Below are positions 28,963-37,025 of a stretch of DNA of 64,000 bases, one piece after another (the first letter of the stretch is position 1; each line of letters opens with the position of its first letter). The translations under genes were made by a program, and so were the position numbers. Origin of the DNA: Polyangiaceae bacterium (GTDB lineage: Bacteria; Myxococcota_A; Polyangia; Polyangiales; Polyangiaceae); contig JAJDAH010000380.1 in assembly GCA_029261965.1 (NCBI GenBank), forward strand, positions 1 through 64,000, written 5' to 3'. The notes under the pieces are model-generated. The model worked only from the letters and a program-made list of their open reading frames with translations. It made no database searches and was not told the DNA's origin.

Positions 28963-29982
28963 ATGGCGGACAAGCCCATCATTCTCTCCGGCATGCAGCC
29001 CACCGGCGGGTTGCACATCGGTAACTATCTCGGTGCGCTCAAGCAATGGGCGACGCTCGTGCGTGAGGACCAGCACGACGCGTTGTTTTGCATCGTGGAC
29101 GCCCACGCGATCACGATTCCCTACGAGCCGGAGAAGATGCCTGGTTTGGTGCTCGATGCCGCGACGTCGTACATCGCGGCGGGCATCGACCCTGACCAAT
29201 GCACGATTTTCCTCCAGAGCGACGTGCCAGAGCACATGGAGCTCGCGTGGTACCTGTCGGCGGTGACGGCGCTCGGCGACCTGCACCGCATGACGCAGTT
29301 CAAAGAGAAGAGCGACCAGCACAAGGAAAACGTCAACGCCGGCTTGTTCACCTATCCCGTGCTGCAAGCGGCGGACATCCTCATCTACAAGGCGAATCTC
29401 GTCCCCGTTGGTGACGATCAAAAGCAGCACCTCGAGCTCGCTCGGGAAATTGCCCGGCGCTTCAATACGCGTTTTACCAACGTCTTCCCCGAGCCGCAGG
29501 CCAAGCTCTCGAGGACGCCGCGGATCATGGGGCTCGATGGCAAGAGCAAGATGAGCAAGTCGAAGGGCAACACCATTGGGCTTCTCGACGCGCCCAAGAC
29601 CATCGAGAAGCGCCTGAAGAGCGCCTTTACCGACGAGAAGAAGCTACGCCTGGGCGATCCTGGCCGGCCGGAGGTCTGCAACGTGTTCACGATGCACACG
29701 GCACTGTCGCCCACCGACCAGATCGACACGATCCGGGCGGATTGCCAGAGCGGGGCGCTCGGGTGTGGCGACTGCAAAAAAGCGCTGTCGACGGTCATGC
29801 TCGCAGAGCTCGAGCCGATCCGTGCGCGAGCCGACGAGCTCAACGGCAATCCGAAGCGCGTGCTCGAAGTTCTGAAAGATGGCGGCGCGCGAGCGCGAAA
29901 GCGGGCTCAGGCGACGATGGCGGACGTGCACACGGCGATGGGCCTCACGACGGACCACCGCGGGTATTCGTCGAGGTCATGA
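28963..29982 (+). CDS. trpS: Tryptophanyl-tRNA synthetase
   Basis: This 339-residue class I synthetase has the HIGN motif at residues 18-21 (MQPTGGLHIGN) and the KMSKS loop in SKMSKSKGN. It charges tRNA-Trp with tryptophan. The length matches the usual bacterial enzyme when started at the ATG at 28963; the frame upstream to 28852 has no family match. Its TGA overlaps the ATG of the next gene (ATGA). Confidence 0.95.
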   Translation: MADKPIILSGMQPTGGLHIGNYLGALKQWATLVREDQHDALFCIVDAHAITIPYEPEKMPGLVLDAATSYIAAGIDPDQCTIFLQSDVPEHMELAWYLSAVTALGDLHRMTQFKEKSDQHKENVNAGLFTYPVLQAADILIYKANLVPVGDDQKQHLELAREIARRFNTRFTNVFPEPQAKLSRTPRIMGLDGKSKMSKSKGNTIGLLDAPKTIEKRLKSAFTDEKKLRLGDPGRPEVCNVFTMHTALSPTDQIDTIRADCQSGALGCGDCKKALSTVMLAELEPIRARADELNGNPKRVLEVLKDGGARARKRAQATMADVHTAMGLTTDHRGYSSRS

Positions 29983-30437
29983 AACGTCTCGGGCTCCTCG
30001 TCGCCTTCGCCTTCGCCTTCGTTCTTTCGAGTTGCGAACGTGAGCAGCCCGAGGCCGACCCTGCCGCAGTCGTGCAAGCTTTCGTCGAGCGCATGCAGGG
30101 AGTGCATGGCGATCCGGAACGCGCGCGGGACGCGTACGAGCTCATCTGGTCCGAGGCCAAAGAGAATCTCACCGAGCGTGCACGTCGCGCGAGCGCCGTC
30201 GCGGGTCGCAAGGTCGGCCCGGAGGAAATGATCGCGCAGTCCAGGTTTTCGTTACGGTACAGGCCGAAGAGGTATTCGGCGAAGGTGAGCGGGGACTGGG
30301 CAGTCGTGACGGTGGCCGGGGAAGCTCCGGCGACCCAGAACACACAAATCGAGTGCGTTCGCGAAGACGGAGTGTGGCGCGTTCGACTGGATTTCCCGCG
30401 TTCGGAACCCATTCAACGCCGTTGGGACGCGGGCTGA
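29979..30437 (+). CDS. Small lipoprotein
   Basis: This 152-residue protein begins MKRLGLLVAFAFAFVLSSCE, with the lipobox VLSSC. The mature part has helical DPAAVVQAFVERMQGVHGD, then short strands (SGDWAVVTVAGEAP, VREDGVWRVRL), resembling small NTF2-like or SnoaL-like folds (inference). The start overlaps the trpS stop (ATGA), suggesting coupled translation. Confidence 0.82.
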   Translation: MKRLGLLVAFAFAFVLSSCEREQPEADPAAVVQAFVERMQGVHGDPERARDAYELIWSEAKENLTERARRASAVAGRKVGPEEMIAQSRFSLRYRPKRYSAKVSGDWAVVTVAGEAPATQNTQIECVREDGVWRVRLDFPRSEPIQRRWDAG

Positions 30438-30458
30438 GCTCCGCATCGATCGGCGCGA

Positions 30459-30497
30459 ACAAAACGAAAAACGCACGCCAGGTTTCCGGCGTGCGTT
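30459..30497 (-). terminator. Rho-independent terminator of cdnL
   Basis: The arms 30470-30479 (AACGCACGCC) and 30488-30497 (GGCGTGCGTT) form a ten-base-pair stem with an eight-base loop. On the minus strand the stem is followed by TTTCGTTTTGT. It lies 64 bases downstream of the cdnL stop and is also downstream of the convergent lipoprotein gene. Confidence 0.85.
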
Positions 30498-30560
30498 CGT
30501 CGAGGTCTCTCTGCAAACGTTCAGGACCGCTAACGGCCCATGGATGGATGCTCGGGAGAC

Positions 30561-31064
30561 TCAGTTGGAGAAGAAGATGGCTTCGATCTCGGTCTTCACC
30601 TTTTCTTCGGTCTGCTCACGCGCGACGGCGATCTCCTTGACGATGAGCGTCCGTGCCGTGTCGAGCATGCGCCGCTCGCCGAACGAGAGCTGCTTGTTCG
30701 CCTTGAGTCGGTAGAGGTCACGAAGGACCTCGGCGACGTCGTAGATCGAACCGGTCTTGATCTTGTCCATGAAGCCGCGGTAGCGCCGGTTCCACGTTTG
30801 CGTGTCGAAACCGATCGTGCGCTCTTTGAGAATGTCGAAGATCTCGCGAATCTCCTGCTCGCTGATGACCTGCCGAAGGCCAACGGCATCGGCGTTCGAC
30901 ACCGGCACCATGATCTTTCGGTCGGTATCGAGGATGCGCAGCACGTAGAAGTACTGGCGGTGCCCCGCAATGTCCTTCTCGTCGATGCTCACGACCTCCG
31001 CCACGCCTTGTGCCGGATAGACCGCTTTGTCGCCGACCTTGAATTGCATTTCAGTGCTTGCCAT
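30561..31064 (-). CDS. cdnL: CarD/CdnL-family RNA-polymerase-binding regulator
   Basis: This 167-residue protein has an N-terminal RNAP-interacting domain (MQFKVGDKAVYPAQGVAEV, residues about 6-70). The C-terminal DNA-binding helical region is TWNRRYRGFMDKI, VLRDLYRLKANKQLSFGERRM. It stabilises open complexes, especially at rRNA promoters; in Myxococcus the homologue CdnL is essential. AAGGAG at 31075-31080 is a good Shine-Dalgarno site. The gene has a near-consensus promoter about 215 bases upstream and a clear terminator, so it is monocistronic. Confidence 0.95.
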   Translation of the reverse strand: MASTEMQFKVGDKAVYPAQGVAEVVSIDEKDIAGHRQYFYVLRILDTDRKIMVPVSNADAVGLRQVISEQEIREIFDILKERTIGFDTQTWNRRYRGFMDKIKTGSIYDVAEVLRDLYRLKANKQLSFGERRMLDTARTLIVKEIAVAREQTEEKVKTEIEAIFFSN

Positions 31065-31283
31065 GTGTCTTTCGCTCCTTGATGCACCGGACGCGTTTGA
31101 AACTCGAACGCGTGTTTATCCGGCGACTTGGACCCCTGTCATGATTCTGAGTAGGACATCGGCCCAGCCTTTGGTGTTGCCACACGAACAGGCTGGGAAA
31201 GTCAGGTATTCCAGGCTTAGACTCGGAAGGCTCAGTTTTGCAGCACCGGGCCCGTTCTCAAGTCAGTCCTCGCCAGCGGCGAC

Positions 31284-31312
31284 ACTCTAGTCAGCACGTT
31301 CGGGGTTGTCAA
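31284..31312 (-). promoter_or_regulatory. Sigma-70-type promoter of cdnL
   Basis: On the minus strand, TTGACA (31312-31307) is separated by 17 bases from TAGAGT (31289-31284). It points toward cdnL and predicts a transcript start near 31277, giving a leader of about 210 bases. Confidence 0.75.
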
Positions 31313-31571
31313 TAAAAACGACGGAGCCCCCACGGGTAAGCGCTAGTGCAGGGGCTGCACCGGCCATAAAACGCTGTAATTGCAATCAAAAATGGCCGCC
31401 CATTCCAACCAATCGAGGGGGCCTAATTGCCGGAAATGCATGGCGCGACGCGCAAAAAGGCCCCGGATCCCCAAGGAAAATTCGGATCCGTCAAGAGTTG
31501 GCCTCGCGGAGCAAAGTCGCGCTCCCCGTTCGGGGTCGCGCCTACTCTCGTCTACTCCCCCATGGGGAGTA
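31313..31571. other. Structured part of a gene-free region
   Basis: No convincing coding frame is present in the 507 bases between cdnL and ppx; the right-hand part is described here. Two hairpins lie at its right end. One pairs 31519-31528 with 31531-31541, with small internal mismatches. The other pairs TACTCCCC (31553-31560) with GGGGAGTA (31564-31571). A run of eight T (31580-31587) follows on the plus strand but overlaps the ppx end and is eight bases from the stem. On the minus strand the second hairpin directly follows the ppx stop and may help end that transcript. A small plus-strand RNA is possible but unproven. Confidence 0.4.
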
Positions 31572-32498
31572 TTATGGCATTTTTTTTGCTGCGAGTCGCT
31601 GAGCGACGCCCCATCTCACTCCGCGATCCGACACCACCACGGATTTGGCGGAGCACCACCGCATGGTCTCCGTGACGATGGTCGTGCCGGCGACGATCAC
31701 GTCCGCCCGTTGTGGCTCGAGTCCGGGAACCTCGACCCGTTCGTCGTGTGACATCCGAGCGAGTCGTTCGCCGAGCTCGTGGACCTCTGCCGCCGTCAAC
31801 TCGGCGCCGTGCACTACGGCGGAATCGTAAGTCGAGAGCTGGTGGTGAATCGCTGCGAGGGTCGTGAGCGTCCCGGCGACGCCGATGAGCCTGTCCGTCG
31901 ACGGCGCGTTCCCTATCTGTGAGAGCGCGCGACGGACGTCCTCGGCGACGGCCTCGAGCTCGGCAGCCGTCGGCGGGTCGCTGCGGATGTGGCGTTCGGT
32001 GAGACGCACGCTTCCGACGTCGAGACTCTTGCCGTGTTGGATGCAGGCGCCTCGACCGTCGAGCCGCCCGAAGATCACCTCGGTGCTGCCGCCACCAACG
32101 TCGAATACGAGGCACTCTCCTTCGATGTCGAGCCCGCTCGCGGCGCCCTCGAACGTCAGCGCTGCTTCCTCGTCACCGCTGATGACCCTGGGGCGGGTTC
32201 CGAGAATCTGCTCGACCCGGTCGACGAACTCGTTTCCGCCGTCGGCGTCGCGCATCGCGCTGGTGCCGACGACGTCGAGGTGGCTCGTGTCAGCGTTCGC
32301 GATGAGCGCGGCGTACTCCTCGAGGCAAGCGAGGGTACGTTCGACCGCGTCCGACCGAAGCCGACGCGAGCGATCGACTCCTTGACCGAGGCGCGTGAGG
32401 GTCGCGCGCTCGAAGACGACGCCGAGACCCGCCGCGCTCGACTCCGCGACCAGCAAGAGCACCGAGTTCGTCCCGATGTCGATCGTCGCGACGCGCAC
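31572..32498 (-). CDS. ppx: Exopolyphosphatase / guanosine pentaphosphatase (Ppx/GppA)
   Basis: This 308-residue protein has the family opening VATIDIGTNSVLLLVAE, FERATLTRLGQGVDRS, VVGTSAMRDADGG and the phosphate-binding FDVGGGSTEVIFG. GVAGTLTTLAAI and AGTTIVTETMRW follow. It removes terminal phosphate from polyphosphate and possibly from pppGpp. It has the short form, without the extra C-terminal domain of long E. coli Ppx. It starts with GTG at 32498, preceded by AAGAAAGG. It lies 59 bases after the OmpA-like gene on the same strand. Confidence 0.92.
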   Translation of the reverse strand: MRVATIDIGTNSVLLLVAESSAAGLGVVFERATLTRLGQGVDRSRRLRSDAVERTLACLEEYAALIANADTSHLDVVGTSAMRDADGGNEFVDRVEQILGTRPRVISGDEEAALTFEGAASGLDIEGECLVFDVGGGSTEVIFGRLDGRGACIQHGKSLDVGSVRLTERHIRSDPPTAAELEAVAEDVRRALSQIGNAPSTDRLIGVAGTLTTLAAIHHQLSTYDSAVVHGAELTAAEVHELGERLARMSHDERVEVPGLEPQRADVIVAGTTIVTETMRWCSAKSVVVSDRGVRWGVAQRLAAKKMP

Positions 32499-32557
32499 GC
32501 GATGCCTTTCTTCGCCCGAGCCGGCGCCCCCCAACGCGGGCGCCCAGAGGCTCGTTT

Positions 32558-33394
32558 TCAGCTGCCCGCAGCGAGGCTGTTGAGGTTCAGCATCTCCTCG
32601 ACGTTCGGAAGCACGACGAGCTCGACTCGTCGGTTTCGTGCACGACCGGCGTCGTCGTCGTTCGAAGCCACGGGATCGGTGTCGCCATACCCTGCGGCGC
32701 TCCACTTGTTCGGTTTCAAGCCGCCGCCCTGGTCCTCGACCGGAGACGTCAAGTGTACGAGGACCGAGCGGGCCCGCATCGCCGACAGCCCCCAGTTGTC
32801 CTTGTACACGCCGCCCTTGAGGGGCTTGGAGTCGGTGTGCCCCGCAACCTGAAATTCGCGGTTGTTGAGGTCCGCGTCGGTGCGAATGACGTTGGCGATT
32901 TGAGTGAGGATGTCCTCGCCGTCTTTCTTGAGCTTGTCCTTGCCGGAGTCGAACAAGACGTCGCCGGGCAGCTGAATCACCATGCGGTTGTCGCGCACGA
33001 CGACCTTGAGGCCGAGCTGGGTCAGCTTCTCGAGCTTCGACTTCAAGAGCGCGAAGCGCTTTCGGATCTGCTCGAGCTGCTCCGCCCGTCGCTGGTACTC
33101 CTCGAGCGCCTTCGCTTGACGTTTGAGGTCGGCGGCGAGGTTGTCGAGGCTCAGGCCGCGTTCCTGAAGCTGGCCCTTGAGGTCTTGCACTTCTTGCAAC
33201 GCCGCTTGGTAGTCGTCATCGCATTTCTTGTTGGCTTGGCGCTGTGCCGCGAGCTCGTTGCGCAAGCGCTCGTTCTCGCGAACCTTCTGGTCCCACTCTT
33301 CTTGTGAGTAGCCGCAGCCAACGATCGTGAACGCTGTGAGCGCCACGACCCAACGAATCAGTCGTGCGTGTGAAGAAAAAATCAGAGTTGCCAT
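32558..33394 (-). CDS. OmpA-family lipoprotein with coiled coil
   Basis: This 278-residue lipoprotein has a signal peptide ending in the lipobox IVGC (cysteine at residue 27). A long heptad-rich coiled coil follows (residues about 30-120, ERLRNELAAQRQANKK and LKRQAKALEEYQRRAEQLE). The C-terminal OmpA/MotB domain has the peptidoglycan-binding motif (FQVAGHTDSKPL, NWGLSAMRARSVLVHL, GYGDTDPVASND...RNRRVELVV). It probably links the outer membrane to peptidoglycan. A GAGG site lies upstream of the ATG, and a TATACT -10 box about 115 bases upstream. Confidence 0.92.
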   Translation of the reverse strand: MATLIFSSHARLIRWVVALTAFTIVGCGYSQEEWDQKVRENERLRNELAAQRQANKKCDDDYQAALQEVQDLKGQLQERGLSLDNLAADLKRQAKALEEYQRRAEQLEQIRKRFALLKSKLEKLTQLGLKVVVRDNRMVIQLPGDVLFDSGKDKLKKDGEDILTQIANVIRTDADLNNREFQVAGHTDSKPLKGGVYKDNWGLSAMRARSVLVHLTSPVEDQGGGLKPNKWSAAGYGDTDPVASNDDDAGRARNRRVELVVLPNVEEMLNLNSLAAGS

Positions 33395-33506
33395 TCGTTT
33401 TCTTTCGCCTCGTTCGACGGAGCACATCGGCACCGACTTCAGCGCACGCCCGCCTATCGCGCCTCTCTTGCCCGCGTCAACCCGACCCCTAAAGAGCACT
33501 CATTAA

Positions 33507-33512
33507 AGTATA
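33507..33512 (-). promoter_or_regulatory. Possible -10 element for the OmpA-like gene
   Basis: TATACT on the minus strand lies in an AT-rich patch (about 33490-33555), unusual for this genome. The -35 region is poor, so an activator or alternative sigma factor may be needed. Confidence 0.4.
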
Positions 33513-33686
33513 GCGATATTAGGTAGTTAGAACTCATCTTGCTAAAATCACTAAGGAATTCGCGGGCACCTTTTTGGCCAAATTGGCCCCGGCCAGGAAC
33601 ACTAAACGGGTGCTCTCTCCGCACCTCTTGCGCGGCGTGATCGGGAGATAGGGAGACTCGGCTGAGTTGCCCTCGCACTTTTTTCG

Positions 33687-33716
33687 TTGACACATCACAA
33701 TAGGTGGCAATATACG
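33687..33716 (+). promoter_or_regulatory. Promoter of the H1-like gene
   Basis: TTGACA (33687-33692) is followed after 18 bases by TATACG (33711-33716). The predicted leader is about 48 bases and ends with a strong Shine-Dalgarno site GAGGAGG (33758-33764) before the ATG at 33771. Confidence 0.7.
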
Positions 33717-33770
33717 TCGTGCAACATACCTCGGGGTCTTTGAAAGGCCCCCCTATTGAGGAGGCATCAA

Positions 33771-33896
33771 ATGGCCGCAAAAAAGAGGAAGACGACCAAG
33801 AAGAAGGCTGCGAAGAAGGTTGCTAAGCGCCGCAAGAAGGCGACGAAGAAACCCGCGAAGAAGGCCAAGAAAAAGGCCCGTCGCAAGAAGAAGTAA
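33771..33896 (+). CDS. Lysine-rich histone-H1-like mini-protein
   Basis: This 41-residue protein is built of KK, AKK and KKA units: 21 lysines and 5 arginines, with Ala, Thr and one Pro, and no aromatic or acidic residue. This matches the basic tail of bacterial histone-H1-like (HctA/Hc1-type, AlgP-like) proteins, which bind DNA or RNA without sequence specificity. The start is set by GAGGAGG seven bases upstream of the ATG. The gene has its own promoter and terminator and so appears monocistronic. It is not part of a larger frame. Confidence 0.85.
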   Translation: MAAKKRKTTKKKAAKKVAKRRKKATKKPAKKAKKKARRKKK

Positions 33897-33988
33897 TTCT
33901 TCGACAAGCCTTGCCTGAGGGCGCCCCATCTGGAGCTTCGGTTTCGGTGACGGCGCCCTTAGGTTCGTCTAGGGGGGGGACTAAAATG

Positions 33989-34026
33989 CCCGGGATCGCG
34001 CGTTGCGACCCGGGTTTTGGCTTTTT
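33989..34026 (+). terminator. Rho-independent terminator after the H1-like gene
   Basis: Arms 33989-33999 (CCCGGGATCGC) and 34005-34014 (GCGACCCGGG) pair with one bulged A. The stem is followed by TTTTGGCTTTTT. It lies 93 bases after the stop. The same stem followed by CATTTTAG on the minus strand may also end the convergent gene. Confidence 0.85.
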
Positions 34027-34036
34027 GTGGCCGGAG

Positions 34037-35647
34037 TCAGTCGCCCAGGTAGAGGCGTAGGGCTTCGGCGGCCCCGCGCCGATCGAACCCGACCCCGCGG
34101 AGCACGTCGCGTTTCGAGATCTGCTCGAAGAGCCGCTGAAGGAACCCGTTGAACGCCATGCACTCGTCGATGGCGTCTTCCAGTCTCGCGGGATCCACCA
34201 AATCGGTGTCGCCGAGTCGACCCATGGCCGCCATGAAGGCGTCGAAGCGCGGGTAGTCCGCGGTACGGAGCAGCGGATAACCCATCGCCTGGAAGTACGA
34301 GAGAAACTCTCGCACGTACTGAAAACCTTGGATTGCGGCCCAACGATCTTCGGTTGCCGAATGCTGAGCTTTCGTCGAAAAGGCACGAACGATCTGCGCG
34401 AACATCCACACGTCGCGTCGCAACCGTTCGCTCGTTTCGCGGCGCGCCGCCTGGTCGTCGAACACGCCGCCTTCTTCGAGGCTCACGCCGAGCGCCCGGC
34501 CGAGAAAGAGGATGGCGTTGCGAATGGCCGGACGGAGATTGGTGACGGCCTTCTGCAGACTCACTCGGAATTCGTGGTCGCTCGAGCGGTGGTCCGGAGC
34601 GGGTAGGTCGTGCTGAAACGCACGTCGCATTTCGAGCCGAAGGCTACCGGCGATGCCCTCGAGCGCACTTTTGATGCCGATCAACCGGTGCCCGTGGCTG
34701 CGCAGCGCCGCGGATTCCGTGTGGATGTCGAGGCGCGCGACGCTGAAGATCTCTCGGTCGAAACTCTCGGCGAGCAGGACGCCGGAATGTTGCCGAAGGT
34801 AGTCACTCAGCGCGCGAGCGTCCGACCGAAGCACACTCAAGACGAGATACGCGCGACCGACGGCTCTTCGCCGGCGGCTCGTCGTTTCGACGGCGATGCG
34901 GCTGAGCAGTCGCAGGTAGCGGAGCATGCGAAAGAGCGAGAGGAACGTCAGGCTGACGAGCCGATGTGCCTCGTCGCCGCGCACGCTGTGAATGAGCTCG
35001 AGCACTTGGGTCGACCGGATGCGGTCGAACTCGGGGCGAAACTCGAGCGCCGTCAGCGGGTTGAAGAAGGCATTTTGGCCGATTTCCCGCTGAACCAGCG
35101 ACATGACGGCGTAGAACAATCGGAAGTTCACCCGCGGGGCTCGGAGCACGCCTTCGATCATCTCGGTGGTGCTGGTGAGGGCGTGCCGAAGGGCGACGAG
35201 GCTTTCTTCCGGCGAAGTCTGCGCACCACTCTCGTGAATCAACCGGCCCCGGATCCGATCTTCCGGAAGCACGGTTTCGAGATAGCGGTGAAAAACGAAG
35301 GTGCGGTCACGGGGGCCGAGTAGTTGGCGAGCCAAGGAGGTGGCGTGCTGCATGCCGTCGTCGAAGAGCTGCATGCCGTCCTTGAAGTCGGTCCCGACGA
35401 TCGGAGAACGCCTCGGCGGTCCGGGATGATTTCTCGGGTTCGCAAAACACGCGCTGCCCTTGAGCAGGATCTCGAACTCGAAGAGCAGCTCATCCTTGGC
35501 CTCGATGGTGAGGCCGGCGAACCATTCGTCTCGGGCGGTTCGCTGGTCTTTCGGGAGCCGCCGCGTACGGCTCAACAGATCGGAGTAGCCCGCGCCGCCA
35601 GCGGGAAACAGCGTCGTCACGCCGTTCGGCGCACCCTCGTTCGGCAT
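34037..35647 (-). CDS. Large helical protein, function unknown
   Basis: This 536-residue protein has no signal peptide. It is almost wholly alpha-helical with alternating charged and hydrophobic stretches, for example SLTFLSLFRMLRYLRLLSRIAVE and RNAILFLGRALGVSLEEGG. No motif of a known enzyme family is visible. The start ATG at 35647 follows the AgmX/PglI-type gene by 15 bases, so the two form an operon on the minus strand. Confidence 0.83.
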   Translation of the reverse strand: MPNEGAPNGVTTLFPAGGAGYSDLLSRTRRLPKDQRTARDEWFAGLTIEAKDELLFEFEILLKGSACFANPRNHPGPPRRSPIVGTDFKDGMQLFDDGMQHATSLARQLLGPRDRTFVFHRYLETVLPEDRIRGRLIHESGAQTSPEESLVALRHALTSTTEMIEGVLRAPRVNFRLFYAVMSLVQREIGQNAFFNPLTALEFRPEFDRIRSTQVLELIHSVRGDEAHRLVSLTFLSLFRMLRYLRLLSRIAVETTSRRRRAVGRAYLVLSVLRSDARALSDYLRQHSGVLLAESFDREIFSVARLDIHTESAALRSHGHRLIGIKSALEGIAGSLRLEMRRAFQHDLPAPDHRSSDHEFRVSLQKAVTNLRPAIRNAILFLGRALGVSLEEGGVFDDQAARRETSERLRRDVWMFAQIVRAFSTKAQHSATEDRWAAIQGFQYVREFLSYFQAMGYPLLRTADYPRFDAFMAAMGRLGDTDLVDPARLEDAIDECMAFNGFLQRLFEQISKRDVLRGVGFDRRGAAEALRLYLGD

Positions 35648-35662
35648 CCGCCCGGTCGCCGA

Positions 35663-36271
35663 TCAGGGGTTGAGGTTGAACGGATAGTTGGTGGTCGTGT
35701 CCATCCCAGTGGGATGCGGCTTGAACTTCAGCTTCTTGATCACTTCGATGGAGCAGTCCACCACCTGGGGCGAGCGAATGGTGCTTTCCTTGATGTTGAG
35801 TTCGGCCTGCTTCACCTCTCCGCTCGGGCGAATCACGAACTTGATGACCATGTCGCCCTTCAGCCCGGGGATCTCTTTGAGCGCGGCCTCGTAGCACTTT
35901 CGTATTGCGGCACGGTTGGCCTTGACGACTTTGGCGATGTCGGCCGGATCGCGCTTCGAGGGCTTGGCCGCGGACGTGTCCGTTGCTCCGGCACGCTCGC
36001 CCTCGTCCGATTCGCCCTCGTCCGATTCGCCCTCGTCACCCGACCCGTCGTCACTCGCTTCGTCATCGCCCGACTCGCCGTCGTCGGCCGGCGCGTCGTC
36101 GGCCGGCCCGTCCGGCACTCGAGTGGCGGCACCGGCGCTCGTGGGTGCGTTGCCGGGCGTGGTCTCGCTCATGCCGGTCGGCTCCTTGACGCAGCCCGAG
36201 AAGGCGGCGAGCAGCACGAGGGCGCCACCCGTCATCAGATTCGCGAATGCACACGGTTGCATGCGGCGCAT
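35663..36271 (-). CDS. AgmX/PglI C-terminal-domain lipoprotein
   Basis: This 202-residue lipoprotein has the lipobox AFSGC. An acidic low-complexity linker follows, with a 15-base DNA repeat giving ESDEGESDEGE (residues about 65-85). The C-terminal domain includes IAKVVKANRAAIRKCYEAALK, GDMVIKFVIRPSGEVKQAEL and IKKLKFKPHP. This is the TonB-C-like AgmX/PglI domain common in myxobacteria, some members of which take part in gliding motility. ATG at 36271 is chosen among three near ATG codons. Confidence 0.85.
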   Translation of the reverse strand: MRRMQPCAFANLMTGGALVLLAAFSGCVKEPTGMSETTPGNAPTSAGAATRVPDGPADDAPADDGESGDDEASDDGSGDEGESDEGESDEGERAGATDTSAAKPSKRDPADIAKVVKANRAAIRKCYEAALKEIPGLKGDMVIKFVIRPSGEVKQAELNIKESTIRSPQVVDCSIEVIKKLKFKPHPTGMDTTTNYPFNLNP

Positions 36272-36338
36272 CATAGCGGGGAAGCCTGCGCCCCCCATCG
36301 GTCTTTTTTTGCGGCCGGTCGCCGAGTCGCGATGGGAG

Positions 36339-36914
36339 TCAGCCAGCCTTCAGGAAGGGCTCCCATTCCTCGTACTGGTCCTGCGTCGACATGAGGATGT
36401 GCGCGGTCGTGGACCATCTCGGCTTGCGGGGTTGCCGCAAGAGCTGCATTCCCGCTTCTACCGGTGTGCGCCGCCCCTTCTTGAGGTTGCAGCTTCGGCA
36501 CGAGATTACGAGGTTTTCCCAAGTATCGGTCCCGCCCCGGGAACGCGGCACGACGTGGTCGATGTTGAGCTCCCGAACGCCGGGGCGCCGAACGCAGTAC
36601 TGGCACTGGTAGTGGTCGCGCAGCATCAAGTTGCGGCGGGTGAGCCGGATCACCACGTTGGGCGACCGGTCGTAGCGGAGCAGGTGCAGCACGCGAGGCA
36701 CCCTGAGCTTTCCGTCGATGACGGGGACGACGTCGTCGTTGTCGCGGATGGGCAGGGCGCGCCAGCTGTCGAAGTCGTAGAGCTCACCGCCCTCGTCCAG
36801 AGCGTGGCCGGCGTCGCAATACAAGAGCACCATGGCCCTGCGGGCGGTGATTAGGCTCACCGGCGCCAGGTACCGATTGAGCAGCAATACCGGCAGCGTC
36901 AAGCAGTCGCGCAT
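36339..36914 (-). CDS. HNH endonuclease family protein
   Basis: This 191-residue protein has the HNH/McrA-like core at residues about 105-155. A first zinc pair (CQYC) is followed by LNIDHVVPRSRGGTDTWENLVISC and a second pair (CRSCN). The N-terminal half is beta-rich without a known motif. A GTG at 36950 would add 12 residues. It may be a free-standing nuclease; it is not linked to the methyltransferase about 8 kb away. Confidence 0.88.
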   Translation of the reverse strand: MRDCLTLPVLLLNRYLAPVSLITARRAMVLLYCDAGHALDEGGELYDFDSWRALPIRDNDDVVPVIDGKLRVPRVLHLLRYDRSPNVVIRLTRRNLMLRDHYQCQYCVRRPGVRELNIDHVVPRSRGGTDTWENLVISCRSCNLKKGRRTPVEAGMQLLRQPRKPRWSTTAHILMSTQDQYEEWEPFLKAG

Positions 36915-37025
36915 GGACGCGGGGCGGATCGTCGAATCAGCAATGCCCACTGAACGAGAGCCTAGCACGCCGGACGGAGTGCGGCGTGGACCCGACGCGG
37001 CTGATGGGCTACTCCCCATCGCCAC

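Noticed and set aside
31306-31602. Small plus-strand frame in the cdnL-ppx gap
   Set aside because: No Shine-Dalgarno site and odd composition; it overlaps structured sequence and the end of ppx.
33454-33780. Minus-strand frame upstream of the OmpA-like gene
   Set aside because: It covers promoter-like AT-rich DNA and has no ribosome-binding site or motif.
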